DNA of 64,000 bases from Mesostigma viride. Its lineage: Eukaryota; Streptophyta; Mesostigmatophyceae; Mesostigmatales; Mesostigmataceae. The notes beneath the pieces were generated by a model. It searched no databases. It was not told where the DNA came from and saw only the letters and a program-made list of their open reading frames with translations. A program made the translations under genes and the position numbers. Below, piece by piece: positions 1 to 10,181 of the stretch. Numbering within the stretch: position 1 is the stretch's first letter; each line of letters opens with the position of its first letter. The stretch is from positions 1,538,783-1,602,782 of the forward strand of contig RPFO01000041.1 in NCBI GenBank assembly GCA_009746045.1, read 5' to 3'.

Positions 1-407
1 CCTGCGAAAGTACGTGGTACTCCCGCACCCGCTACTGTCGGTACAAACTCGTGTCGCACTGCGCCAGCTGCCTCCGCAACCTCTCCTCGCCTCGCCGCCA
101 ACTCCGTCCGCACCCGCTCAGCTACTGCTGTAATCACCGTCTGGATGCCGACCAAACCGTGAAGCTCCTGCTCGAGGTCGTCGATGCTCCGGTGCTCCGG
201 AATGACGATGGTTTGGACGTGCCGCAGAATTCGCTCCCAATCTTCGACCTGGTCGTCGACGAATTGCACGAAGCTGCGATTAACAGGCGGACGATCTGCA
301 AGCAATAAAGATAGATCCCGAACGACACGACGCAATTCAGGCGAAATCGAACCCCCAGCAGACTGCCGAAACCGGAAATCCTGCTGCCGTTGTTCTTCCT
401 GCACCAT
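1..407 (-). CDS. ORF0 of copia element A' (N-terminal 135 residues)
   Basis: An ATG at 407-405, preceded by an in-frame TGA, opens a frame that stays open to the left edge, 94 nt after the LTR. The product begins MVQEEQRQQDF and is rich in charged, probably helical segments. It contains a GAGVP motif close to the window edge. It occupies the same place as the first ORFs of B (35666) and C (49940), and B has a comparable GAGVEVP. I recognise no domain. By position it is a pre-Gag protein particular to this copia group. It could instead be the N-terminus of Gag, since the rest is out of the window. Confidence 0.6.
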   Translation of the reverse strand, partial: MVQEEQRQQDFRFRQSAGGSISPELRRVVRDLSLLLADRPPVNRSFVQFVDDQVEDWERILRHVQTIVIPEHRSIDDLEQELHGLVGIQTVITAVAERVRTELAARRGEVAEAAGAVRHEFVPTVAGAGVPRTFA

Positions 408-490
408 TCACCACCGGACGAGCTCCTCGCGTCGTCAACGCTGCACACCGCAACCGGCAACGACCCTCCTGGCCGTTCCGCTGAGACTGG

Positions 491-500
491 TTGTAATTTG
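491..500 (-). promoter_or_regulatory. Presumed primer-binding site of A'
   Basis: CAAATTACAA on the minus strand directly follows the LTR end. It does not resemble the usual initiator-tRNA site (TGGTATCAGAG). Its exact complement occurs in the 3' UTR of sister element A at 32168-32177, after a GGGACTCA context. The function is inferred from position and complementarity. Confidence 0.55.
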
Positions 501-1198
501 AGTTAACGTTCTTAGCACACGCAATGTGAAGGATATGGTTGCAATGCAGCAATGTGTGAATATGGTTGGAAACGGAGCTTTGTTAAAATTGGATAATGTT
601 ACAGCGCTCACACACTTGAGGCTTGTACACGCGCTTGCCAAGTCAAGGCACAACACGTGAGGCGGGCTCGCAAGAGATGCCCAATTGGCACTGGCCTATT
701 GTTTATATACTTGTGCACTGTGCTTGCTAGTCCTGAGCAGCCTAGGAGGCCTGCTCAGTAATAACACCCCCGGTACAGTATTCACTACCTGTACAGCGCC
801 CAGTTCCTATACAGTAGGTCTGCCATACAGGCACAGTGACCACAGAGTACAGTCACCACAGTGATTATTGCATCTGCACCTAGAAGTCCAGGACCAAGAC
901 TGCGGTACCAACAGACCACAGGTTAAGGTTCCTATTTCCTGCGTACGACGTATTAATCCAATACCGTCGTAGGTACAGCACCTAATTCCTGTCAGCCCAG
1001 GAATTACTGTCGACCCCATATGTCGTCGGCAAATATTCACGTCCGACTTAGAAGAACAGCCGGCTCGCGCTCGCGCGCGACCGGGAAGTCGGAACGCCAT
1101 AACTTTCTTGATACTTGTCGGAATGAACTCGTTCCGGTGCCGCTGGAATCGCAGAGATATGCCGAATCAGGATCACGCCAATGCGCTTGGCGTTAACT
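501..1198 (-). repeat. 5' LTR of copia element A' (698 bp)
   Basis: The LTR is bounded by AGTTAACG and CGTTAACT, inverted termini of the AGTTA...TAACT type instead of TG...CA. It is almost identical to 31298-31996, which fixes both ends. Orientation comes from element A, where a purine tract adjoins the same LTR on the minus strand, and from the ORF that follows it here. Immediately downstream on the minus strand (500 to 491) is CAAATTACAA, the presumed primer-binding position. Confidence 0.85.
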
Positions 1199-1199
1199 G

Positions 1200-2990
1200 C
1201 TACCACCGGATCCTGAGCAGCAGAGAGACGAGAATGAAGATACCCTGCACTACCGCTATCAGCAGCCAGTCACCGGGCGGCCATCGCATCCCTGGGCGGG
1301 GCGGGGGCGTCCCCAGGGACCTCCGCCGGGCCCCACGCACCGGGGCAGACGCAGAGTGTCCTTCGGCAGTACTTCCCTGTTACCCACGGCGCTATGGAAT
1401 TCGGATGAGGATGGGGAGATTCCAGGGGCATATGGCGAGTTCGACGATCTGGAGGGGACTGGCGAGGTTGACGAAGAACCAGTCACGCAGGGCACACCTG
1501 CTGGTACTCATAGACCACGAACCAGCCACGGGGATGGCAGAGACAGGGTCACTGCCCGAGGCGAGGAGACTCATACGCCCGTCCAGCGTCCGGTACCCCA
1601 GCCGCAGCGTCCACGGGTATTTGACAGCAGCGTGGCCCCTTCGCCCGCGACCGTCGGTAACCTGAATTTCAGCAGGGTGGCACTGGATGACCCGGGGTAT
1701 GAACACCCCTCGTCGGTACAGGTGCGCCGGACACACGGTACACCGGACAGATCCGGATCTCTCCCCCGGTCGCAGCCTCCAGCATTCGGCTCCATCGCCT
1801 ACAGAGAGGTCGGTGGGCCTAAGCTTAACACGGTAAAGGCCCCCCCGATGCCTACCTTCAAGAATGTACCCAAGCTGCACGCGGATATGAAACCGCGAGA
1901 GGTCGACGAATGGGGACGCATGTGGCAACAGCAGTATACCGTCTGGTGCAATCACAACAGCTGGGAGCTTGCCACCTGCGATCTGATCTCACATGTGGTC
2001 AACACCTGTATGGACCCCTCGGTTGTGAGCATCTTGAACTGTGAGAGCATCGCATCCCAGTCATACCCGCAAACCGTGGAGGAGCTGATGGACCGGGTGC
2101 GCCGCAAGCTGATACCCCCAGACGCGGAGCTCCACGAGCGAATCGCCTTTGGCAAGCTGCGCCAGGGGACCACCCCATATCGCGAGTTTCTATCCAAGTT
2201 TGAGTCCAGCGCCGCTTATCTGACCGACATGACCTGGTACGAGTACAAGATCAGGTTCATCGAGGCACTCTGTCCCGAGCTGCAGGACGAGGTATTCAAG
2301 CACTACGCTGAGGTTCCTTGGAAGGATTGGGACATCCTGAATATCCAGAGATACCTTATACAGGTGGCCGACGTGGTGGCTCGCGGGCGCGCACCCTCAG
2401 TGCGCCGTTTCTTCAGGCCAGCTCCCCCGCGACGGGTGAATCAGATGTACTCCACTGACTTCGCCGGCGAGGAGGAGGACGAGTACCTCGACGACCCTGA
2501 TGATGGCTACACTGACCAGGGTGTCAACGCGATCGACGCTAGCAAGGCGCGGTGCTTCATGTGCAGTGAGGTGGGGCACCTCAAGCGCGACTGCCCCAAG
2601 CTCCGGGGCAAGCACGCCAGTCGTGGTGCGGGGGACGGAGAACCCAGCGTTCGCTTCTCTGGTCCAGCCTTCGGCAGCCGCCCCGACTCCTCCGGTCCCC
2701 GGGACCGACCCCGCAACGCGGGTGAGCATGCGGCTCGCCTGCAGCATGCCAGACAGGTCCCGACGCAGTACCAGCAGCCGCGACCACCCGCGACCAGCTC
2801 TACCAAGGGCGTGTTGCGCGCGGTCAACGAGATTGAGGCGCGGCGACAGTCCTCCTCCTCCGGCCAGGCGCATGCAGTGGCGGGCTACGAGTATGACAAC
2901 GAGGAGGAGGCGGACGAAGAGGAGGAGGGGGGGGAAGAGGGCGGGCGGTCGGGCGAGGCGGCCTCCCGTCCCACCGCTCCTCGGGAGTAG
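1200..2990 (+). pseudogene. gag: gypsy-1 Gag (start codon lost)
   Basis: The frame is open from the A' LTR junction to a TAG at 2988-2990, and has no methionine until well inside, so the true N-terminus was cut off by the A' insertion. A low-complexity Pro/Arg-rich start is followed by a Gag-type helical domain (about 1840-2380, with motifs such as EVDEWGRMWQQQY and YREFLSKFE). A CCHC zinc knuckle (CFMCSEVGHLKRDC, about 2553-2594) comes next, then an acidic Glu-rich tail. Gag packages element RNA into particles, and the knuckle binds nucleic acid. The following protease frame is offset by -1, so expression would have needed a frameshift. Confidence 0.85.
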
Positions 2991-3001
2991 TAGCCCTGCC
3001 C

Positions 3002-3453
3002 GTGGGCTTGGGTCCCGGGGTAGGGGATAGGGTAGAAAAATCAGATGGTAGTCCAGACGCGGAGTCAACTAGGGTAGAGGTAGACGTCAATAACGTGGCC
3101 TCAGACGCGGCCACTCAACCGGCGGCGCGTGCATCTCAAGGAGGTTCGCGACATTTGTTTCTTTTCAGCGGAGGGTTACTGGTCCCTCCCACCGTCCTTG
3201 ATCCGTATTTGAAGGAGAAAACGATCATGGACGTGAAGTTCCTTGTCGACACCGGCTCCTCCACGTCCTTCATCAACGAGGCCCTGGTGCGTAGGCTGGG
3301 CCTGGTACCACGACCTCACACCACGGCAGTGTATGTCACCTACTCGGACGGCCGGCGGCACCAATCGCCGGGCCTAGCAGACATCAAGGGTGTGCTGCAG
3401 GGCACGCCGGTGGACCTGGTGGCGACTATTGCGCCGTTGGGCGCTGCCGACAT
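3002..3453 (+). pseudogene. gypsy-1 retropepsin, C-terminus split by TIR element
   Basis: This frame has the aspartic-protease signature VDTGSSTSFI near 3245. After strands typical of retropepsins it reaches GAAD at the point where the 785-bp insertion begins. The second conserved piece (VIIGVDWLD) resumes right after the insertion at 4239, in the same frame class. This protease would cleave the Gag-Pol polyprotein. The open frame continues artificially into the insertion and stops at 3508. Disruption by the insertion is directly visible. Confidence 0.85.
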
Positions 3454-4238
3454 CATTACAATTCGTTCAAGTGGCCCGCCGGAGCGGCTGTACAATTTTT
3501 CCCAGTGAGCGCGCTGCCAAGTGTACTTGTGGGCAAATTTTTAGGTGCTCCGTCACTTCGAGGTACTAAAAATTAGGCTACGGTACGAATTCAGCGAATT
3601 TCAGCGAATTTTCAGTCGAACCAAAGGAAGTGACGCCAACTACCAAAAAGTTTCCGTTACGAATTTTCAGCCCAACACTCGCGCAAAATGAAGTGACGGC
3701 AACTACCAAAAAGTTTCCGTTACGAATTTTCACTCCCACACGTTTGCACAAGAGGAAGTGACGGCAACTACCAAAAAGTTTCCGTTACGAATTTTCAGTC
3801 CCACACTTCGCGCAAATTTTAGTAGGGCTGCACGCAAGCTACCTTTCAAAATTTTGCGCAAGTATGGAACGCATTTCATTCGTCTGGAGGAACGCTGCCC
3901 GCCAACTACCCCCGTTCAGAATGTTCCGCCGAAATTTACTTGAGATTTGGAAATCTGAACGTCCGCGCAAATTTTAGTAGGGCTGCACGCAAGCTACCTT
4001 TCAAAATTTTGCGCAAGTATGGAACGCAATTCATTCGTCCGGAGGAATGCTGCTCGTCAACTGCCCCCGTTCAGAAAGTTCCGCCGAACTTTACTTGAGA
4101 TTTGGAAATCTGAACGTGCGGTTGGAGTTTCGCGGGGAAACCCAAGTTCCCCAGTAATTCACCAATGACGCGCTTCGAACACTTGCCCGCTAAAACCTAA
4201 GCAGCCGCTCCGGCTGGCCACTTAAACGAAACTTGATG
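3454..4238. mobile_element. 785-bp TIR element, copy 1 (non-autonomous DNA transposon)
   Basis: The same sequence recurs at 18723-19508. The ends are inverted repeats of about 36 bp: the left end contains AAGTGGCCCGCCGGAGCGG, and the right end reads the same in reverse complement with one change (CCAGCC). CATCATT at 3451-3457 recurs at 4240-4246 and may be a target duplication. Inside are three units of about 60 bp built on AACTACCAAAAAGTTTCCG (3625-3815). These are followed by two tandem units of about 150 bp starting CGCGCAAATTT (3814-4115). No coding capacity is visible. It interrupts the gypsy-1 protease. Confidence 0.8.
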
Positions 4239-6280
4239 TCATCATTGGAGTGGACTGGCTGGACAAGCAGGATGTGGACATCAGTGTGCGCCGACGGGTA
4301 GTTTGGTTTCCGGACGGTTCATTCTGGTGCCCAGACAGCGAGTACAGGGCACAGGCCGCTGAGGTCCATAACATTACACACGAGCGCTCGGCGGACGGGC
4401 CTCGACCAGCGTCCCAGATCCTGATGAGTAGCAAGACGCTGGCGCGCCAGCTCCGGAAGGGCAAGGAGTACGCGATGTACCGTATAGACCTGGACAGCAC
4501 TCAGGTCATGCTTAATGAGATTGGTGCCGGCTTCACACCGGACGAGCTGGCGCGGTTCAACGCCGTCCTGGAGAAGCGCACTACTCTCTTCGCGGATCGC
4601 ACCCCCCAGTTCCCTCCCAATCGATCGGTGTTACATCGTGTCCAGCTCCAGGAGGGTTCCGGGCCGACCGTGTCTCCCATGTACCGCATGGGCCCAGTTG
4701 AGCTGGTGGAGCTCAAGAAGATCCTCATTTCACTGCTCGACGCTGGGCTCATTGAACCCAGCAACAGCCCCTTCTCAGCGGGCGTGCTGCTCGTTCCCAA
4801 GCCAGGGGGCAAGTGGCGTCTGGTGACTGATTACCGGAAGCTGAACGCCATCACCGTCAAGTCCCGGTATCCTCTACCGCGGATCGACGACATCTTCAAC
4901 CGTGTCCAGGGGGCGACGTGTTTCACCGTCATCGACTGTGCGGACGGGTTTTGGCAGCTGCGCATCGCGCCAGAAGACTGCCACAAGACCGCGTTCGCTA
5001 CGCCCTTCGGTCACTACCAGTTTCGGGTGGCGGCAATGGGGCTGTGTAATTCGCCTGCGTCCTTCCAGATGCTGATGAACGACATCCTCCGTCCGGTGAT
5101 GGGCACAGCCCACTTGCCGCAGGTCTCCCAGGATCTGGCGGACCCGCAGAAGGGGGCGCGCCCGCCCTGGACCTACAAGCGCACGTGCGCGCTGGCGTAT
5201 CTGGACGACATCCTGGTGTACTCCAAGACGTTCGAGGAGCACCTGGAGGATGTTGACGCCGTGCTGCAGATCATGGAGGATGAGCACCTGTCGGCGCGGA
5301 AGGCCAAGGTGCGCGCCGGTCGCTGCGTGCCGTTTCTGGGCCATACCCTGTCCGCGGACGGCATCGCGACCGACCCGGAGAAGATCGAGGCTGTCCAGCA
5401 ATGGCCTGTCCCTACGGACGTGAAAGGGGTGCGCAGTTTCCTGGGGTTGGCATCTTACTACCGGCGGTTCATCCCGAGGTTTGCCACCATCGCCGCCCCG
5501 ATCAACGCTCTTCTCAAGAAGGGTACCCCGTTCCTTTGGGCTGAGCAGTGCCAACAGGCTTTCGAGGCGCTTAAGCGCCACCTCACCACAGCGCCGGTCC
5601 TTGTCCTGCCGGATCCGTCCCTTCCTTTCGTCGTGGCTACTGACGCCAGTAAGGTGGCCATCGGGGGTGTTCTCCTGCAGGACCAAGGCAAGGGCCTTCA
5701 GCCCATCGAGTACATCTCACGCACGATGATTCCGGCGGAGCGGAATTATCCAGTGCATCAGCAGGAACTCCTGGCAGTAGTCTACAGCTGCCACACGTGG
5801 CGTCATCATCTCTGGGGGCCCAGTTTTCGGTGGCCATCAGTGAGCAGGGGGATCTCGACCCCCATCGCCTGGTGATCCACACGGACCACCGGCCGCTCAC
5901 CCACCTACTGGTGCAGCCCAACTTGACGCCCCGCCAGGCGCGGTGGATGGAGTACCTGTCACAGTTTGCGCCGTTCAAGATCCAATATGTCAAGGGCGCG
6001 GACAATGTGGTGCCCGACGCCCTCTCGCGCCGGGCGGACTATTGGTTCTACGAGGACATGGACGTGCTGCACACCACCTGTGTACCAGTGGCCGCCCCGG
6101 GGACCGCCTACGGTATGGAACCACGGTCTCCCCGGGCCCGCCACTTGTTTCATCTTGGGCACACCACCATGGATGACTTGTCACCCCTCCCGGAGGAGAC
6201 GGTTCAACCAAGCGCCCACGAGGACGTGGACATCCCCAGGGAGGGGGAGGGGTCGCTTGCGCGCGTGCCCCTTATAGTCA
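4239..6280 (+). pseudogene. gypsy-1 reverse transcriptase and RNase H
   Basis: After the end of the protease (IIGVDWLD) come the Ty3 RT blocks: LVPKPGGKWRLVTDYRKLN, PLPRIDDIF, DGFWQLRI, YLDDILVYSKTFEEHL (catalytic YLDD near 5200), then the thumb (FLGLASYYRRFI). RNase H follows (VVATDASKVAIGGVLLQ, then HTDHRPLTHLL, then DNVVPDALSRR). A one-base shift near 5810 moves the frame within RNase H, and another near 6275 moves it again before integrase. The enzyme would copy element RNA into DNA. The copy is inactive because of the shifts. Confidence 0.85.
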
Positions 6281-6281
6281 T

Positions 6282-7932
6282 GTGGTGCCGCCCCAGGGAA
6301 TTTTTCAGCTTCAGCCGCTCGGCCCTCCCACAGTCTTCTCAGAATTCGTCGACCAGGCGGGTACGGAGGCGGCGGAGCCGGCTGCGGACGCGTTCACAGT
6401 CACGTCGGACTTGGAGACGCTGATCAGCCGTTTCACGGTCACGGAGGAAGCAGCACTTGAAGCCATCCGGGCACATCCCCAGCAGATGGGGGCCTATCCT
6501 TGCAAGTTCCAGGATGGGCGCCTGTTCGTGAGTCCCCAGCCGGAGGAATGGCGGCTGTATGTTCCTGAGCTTTGTAGGGCTGCCTTGCTTCACGAGCTCC
6601 ATGATTCCCTTCTGGGCGGACATCAAGGAAGTCACCGTCTCCTTCCCCGGGCCCGTAAGCACTTCTACTGGCCAGGGATGAAGGAGTATATCGAGACGTA
6701 TGTGCGCCAGTGCCCCTCGTGTCAGATCATGAAGTCCAGGAACACGGGCTCTCAGGCAGTCCCTCAGACGCTGCCGGATCCTATGGGTCCTTGGGATTCT
6801 ATCATGATGGACTTCATCGGCCCGTTTAAGAAGACGAAGAATGGCAACAGCATGGTCTTGGTGTTCGTGGACCGCCTGACGCGCATGTGTCACCTGGCCC
6901 CGTGTCCGGTCGACCTCACAGCGGAGGAGTGCGCCAAGATATACCTGACGCACGTGTTTCGGTTTCACGGGCTCAGCCGGCAGTTCATCTCTGACCGCGA
7001 CAAGCTCTTCACGGCCAAATTCTGGCAGGAGTTTTTCGAGCGACTGGGCACCAACTAGGTGTCGCTGGGCACTGCCTACCACAGCTCGTCGTCGCACCTG
7101 GTGGAGCGGTTGAACCGCACGGTGCAAGAGACCATGCGACACTACACTGACACGGTGGGCAGCAATTGGGAAGAACTTCTGGGCTTGGTGGAGTTTTCCC
7201 TGAACAATGCCCCCCAGGCCGCCCATGGGTTTACCCCCTTTTTCCTCAACTCCGGCCGACACCCTCTCACACCGCTCGACTTGCTTGTGAGCCCCGAACT
7301 TGGAGAGGATCAGGTCAAGCTGGACACCCTTCAGGGGGTTGAGCGGTTGCTGCAGCGGATGCACCAGGCGCATAACAGCGCAGTTCAGGGCTATCGCGCA
7401 GCGACCGAGCGGTATCTGGAGAGGACAGCCGGCAAGCGGGATCACCGGACGCCGTCCATCGAGGTGGGCGATTGGGTCCTGGTTGAGGGCCCGCAGATCG
7501 GGCGATTTTCGCACAAGGTGGAGAAGGAGCTGAAGACTAAGCTCCGACCCATGTTCCTGGGTCCCTACAAGGTCCTCACCAAGTTCGACGATGTCATGTT
7601 CCAGGTGGACATCCCAGTGTCCTGGAACCTCACGTCCAACCGTTTCCACCGTGACCAGCTCAAGTTGTATCACCAGAATACCATTCAGGGCAGGGTCAAT
7701 CCCCCAGCCCCACTGGAGTTCAATCCGGACACGGGGGAACAGGAGGACGAGGTGGCAGCGATCGTGGGACACCGGGATGTCAAACGGGGACGAGGGGTCC
7801 AGCGACAATACCGGGTGCGATGGCGATTCGCACAACACGATCGAGTCTGAGGACTCCTGGCGCACCGCTACTGAGTTAGCAGGGTGCGCCCGCTTACTAG
7901 AAGCATATAAGAAGACGCACCAGTTGCGTTAG
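6282..7932 (+). pseudogene. gypsy-1 integrase with C-terminal chromodomain
   Basis: The HHCC zinc domain (HELHDSLLGGHQG, then CPSCQ) precedes the DDE core (MMDFIGPF, ISDRDKLF, then LVERLNRTV). An in-frame TAG at 7056-7058 lies between the second D and the E, where relatives usually have a lysine codon, so a point mutation is likely. A GPY/F-like segment (GPYKVLTKF) follows. At 7740-7932 is a chromodomain: VAAIVGHRDVKRGRGVQRQYRVRW, one base shift near 7835, then DSWRTATELAGCARLL. Chromodomains direct integration to modified chromatin. Both lesions are directly visible. Confidence 0.85.
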
Positions 7933-7957
7933 CAGACCACATCCGGTAGGGTGTAGA

Positions 7958-8396
7958 GTGAGAGTGGTGTGTGAGCTGGGTATCAGGTACACGCCGACTA
8001 ACGCCCTGGCATCTTGTGTGTGGGCTGTGCAGGGGGACGCTGCGGAGGCGCTTCCCAGAGGCCAGACTTCCGTCGGCGCCGTGGAGGCTGCAGACGCGGA
8101 AATCCGGGAAGCAGACGGGGAGTCCAGTGAGGGAGATCTGGTTGACATGGATATACCCGACGATCCTGAGGTCCCAGAACCGGAAGTGGGGGCGAGGACG
8201 CAGATAGCTCGAGGAGAGCCTGCAGTCCGAAGGGGTGCGCCAGGGGCCGGGGGCTCGGGAGATGGTGGCGGACAGACGGGACCTTCATCTGGCCGCGAGC
8301 GCCGGCAAGAAACATCGTCCAGACCCGGAGCACCGGACTCGCGTACGTTGCAGCTATATTGTCTATCTACCTGGAAAAAGGCCTCAATTGAGGCCT
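7958..8396 (+). pseudogene. gypsy-1 third ORF (ORF-X), part 1
   Basis: Downstream of the chromodomain stop an open frame encodes an acidic segment (VDMDIPDDPEVPEPEV), then a Gly/Arg-rich stretch. In a neighbouring frame (8235 onward) the protein-like run CSYIVYLPGKRPQLRP reaches the E1 insertion. On the other side of E1 (10135 onward), reading continues as LWVNGQYIVKELNEET in a frame offset by one base. I recognise no domain. Its place, sense orientation and lack of an intervening LTR suggest it belongs to gypsy-1 in the env-like position, but no signal peptide or membrane anchor is evident here. Confidence 0.45.
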
Positions 8397-10113
8397 TTTC
8401 ATAAATTGGGTGTTTCATGTAATTACAATGAGCCAACAAACTTTATTCCAAATATGAGTGAAGGCCATGCATTATTATGATTGTTTTGGGGTTCCCAGCA
8501 CTTAACATCAGTCATATAGCCCTAATACATATTTAATTATGATTTAATAAAACAGGTTGTCGCTGCGACGGCACCATCAACACAACATGACCATAGATAC
8601 AAGCGACCAAAAGGCGTCAGTACTCACTTCCATCTGCATGTAACGTGTCTTTTGGACCTTACGAGGTTCCCCCACGACATGGTAAGCATGGCATGACATG
8701 GCATGCTCCCCAAGGGACCCCTCACACACACTTGCACGGCCGGGGCTGTCGCGCAGCACTGCAGGCAGCAATAGCCTGCCATGGGTATTGCACGTAACCA
8801 TGAGGAATCCAAAGCCTCTATTACAAACACGCACAAGGATCATGCATTATAATGATAGGTGTGACCTTCCAAGCGCGTAGCTTCACTAACATAGCCCCAA
8901 TATCTAGGTTGTTACGGTATATTATGACAGGGGTTTGCTGCCGCGGCAGCAGATGAACAGCACATGGCAAGATATACAAGCATAACTGGACAACATTTGC
9001 ACAGCCTACTAGACCTCTTAGCTTGATTTCGGGCTTTGCAAGGGTTGCCTGAGACATGGCCAGCATGGCAGGAACTGCCATGCTTCTTATGGAAAGCAAA
9101 CACGTCTATAAGGCGGGGGCCAGCCGCAGAGCACTGCACGAAGTACTGTAACCTGCCTTACGTCACATCGGCACTAGGCGCCGATAGGCAGCTAAAAACT
9201 GACGATATCACAAGCAAATCGATGCCATTACCTTACTACCACCAGGACGCACTTACCTTTCACACCCCTCACACCCGGGATCACTAGGCACGCATATGCG
9301 CTGGCGCTGAACGTGGCTGCATTAGAAAAGCTGTTCAAGCTCGGCGTTTTCAAGTTGTCCGGAAGCTATGCAGCCCGCAAATCTGGCCGGACAGACGCTC
9401 CATGCGTCGTCCATTGACGTATGAAAGCGGCTGCAGCGGCCTCACCAGCGCTGTTCGCATAATGGCGCTCCCATAGCTGGGGGCGCGCGCGCGTTTATTG
9501 TCCGCATCCCAGTTTTTCCTAGCTAAAAACACCCCTTCCTCTACCTACGGATCCACGCCAAAAGGCTCGAAAATAGCCAGTGCCCCTTTAGTCACGGCTG
9601 CCCCAACATCCCCCCCCGCCGTTCCGCTAGTCTCTTCCCAGCATATCGAAGCACCGGCCTGCTGGCAGGCGCACTATCAACGCCAATTACGCCCCAGCTG
9701 AATTTCACTAACCTGGCATTCAGCACACAAATAACGACCCCACGAATTTAGAAATTGACTTCTGACCCATTTAGCGATCGGGCTAGCTTCACGGATAAAT
9801 TATCTACCCAACGAGCTCCTTACTGGTCGAAATTATGCACGAACGTGGCCATACGGTCTATTTTACTCGAGGCCGCCATGGTCGTGCATTCGTGAAAATT
9901 CCTCGTCCGGTTGCACGAAAGTGGCCAAAATAGGTACTTTTCCACCTCACATATCTTTCAGTAACCGTCGACCCCTGTCGACCCCAACGGGTCAGGACGC
10001 TCAGCACATATACCAGATTCGCGCCACTGGGGCCGGACGACCCATAGGACCGGTCCTTCCCGCCAAAATTACCGTCCCCATGTGACCTTGGTGAAAAAGG
10101 CCTCAATTGAGCC
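8397..10113 (-). mobile_element. E1: 1.7-kb non-coding insertion in a palindromic site
   Basis: The insertion is flanked by 21-bp direct repeats at 8376-8396 and 10114-10134, both containing the palindrome GGCCTCAATTGAGGCC. A further near-copy lies just inside the right end (10093-10111). It separates two parts of the gypsy-1 third ORF, so its limits are well placed. No substantial ORF is seen. Its right end, read on the minus strand (GGTCAC shortly after the palindrome, then a region with AATTTTGGCGGG), resembles the left end of E2 (46040). The strand is assigned by that similarity. Confidence 0.65.
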
Positions 10114-10181
10114 AAAAGGCCTCAATTGAGGCCTCTGGGTAAATGGACAATATATAGTGAAGGAGCTGAACGAGGAGACGT

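Larger units (their letters stand above)
1..1198 (-). mobile_element. Ty1/copia-like element A' (5' part, runs off left edge)
   Basis: On the minus strand this reads 5' LTR (1198 to 501), a short leader, then an ORF that leaves the window at base 1. The LTR is nearly identical to the 3' LTR of element A at 31298-31996, so A' and A belong to one family. To the right, the element abuts gypsy-1 gag sequence that has no start codon of its own. A' therefore appears to have inserted into that gag, and the 5' end of gypsy-1 would lie beyond the left edge. The second LTR and the target duplication are out of view. Confidence 0.8.

Noticed and set aside
501-1198. LTR at 501-1198 as the 5' LTR of gypsy-1
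   Set aside because: It matches the LTR of copia A, not gypsy-1's own LTR (14858-15440). An ORF follows it on the minus strand, and gypsy-1 gag lacks a start codon at the junction.
2397-3068. 223-codon minus-strand ORF opposite the end of gypsy-1 gag
   Set aside because: It lies opposite the zinc knuckle and the acidic tail. Its Leu/Pro-rich product is the complement of those codons.
4874-5686. 270-codon minus-strand ORF opposite gypsy-1 RT
   Set aside because: It is antisense to unmistakable RT blocks, and its composition is typical of antisense frames in GC-rich coding sequence.
6339-7865. 508-codon minus-strand ORF opposite gypsy-1 integrase
   Set aside because: It is a shadow of the GC-rich plus-strand integrase frame, which has clear catalytic motifs. 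The minus-strand product has none.
8577-9287. Short ORFs within E1
   Set aside because: All are below 100 codons, overlap on both strands, and show no domain or conservation with E2.
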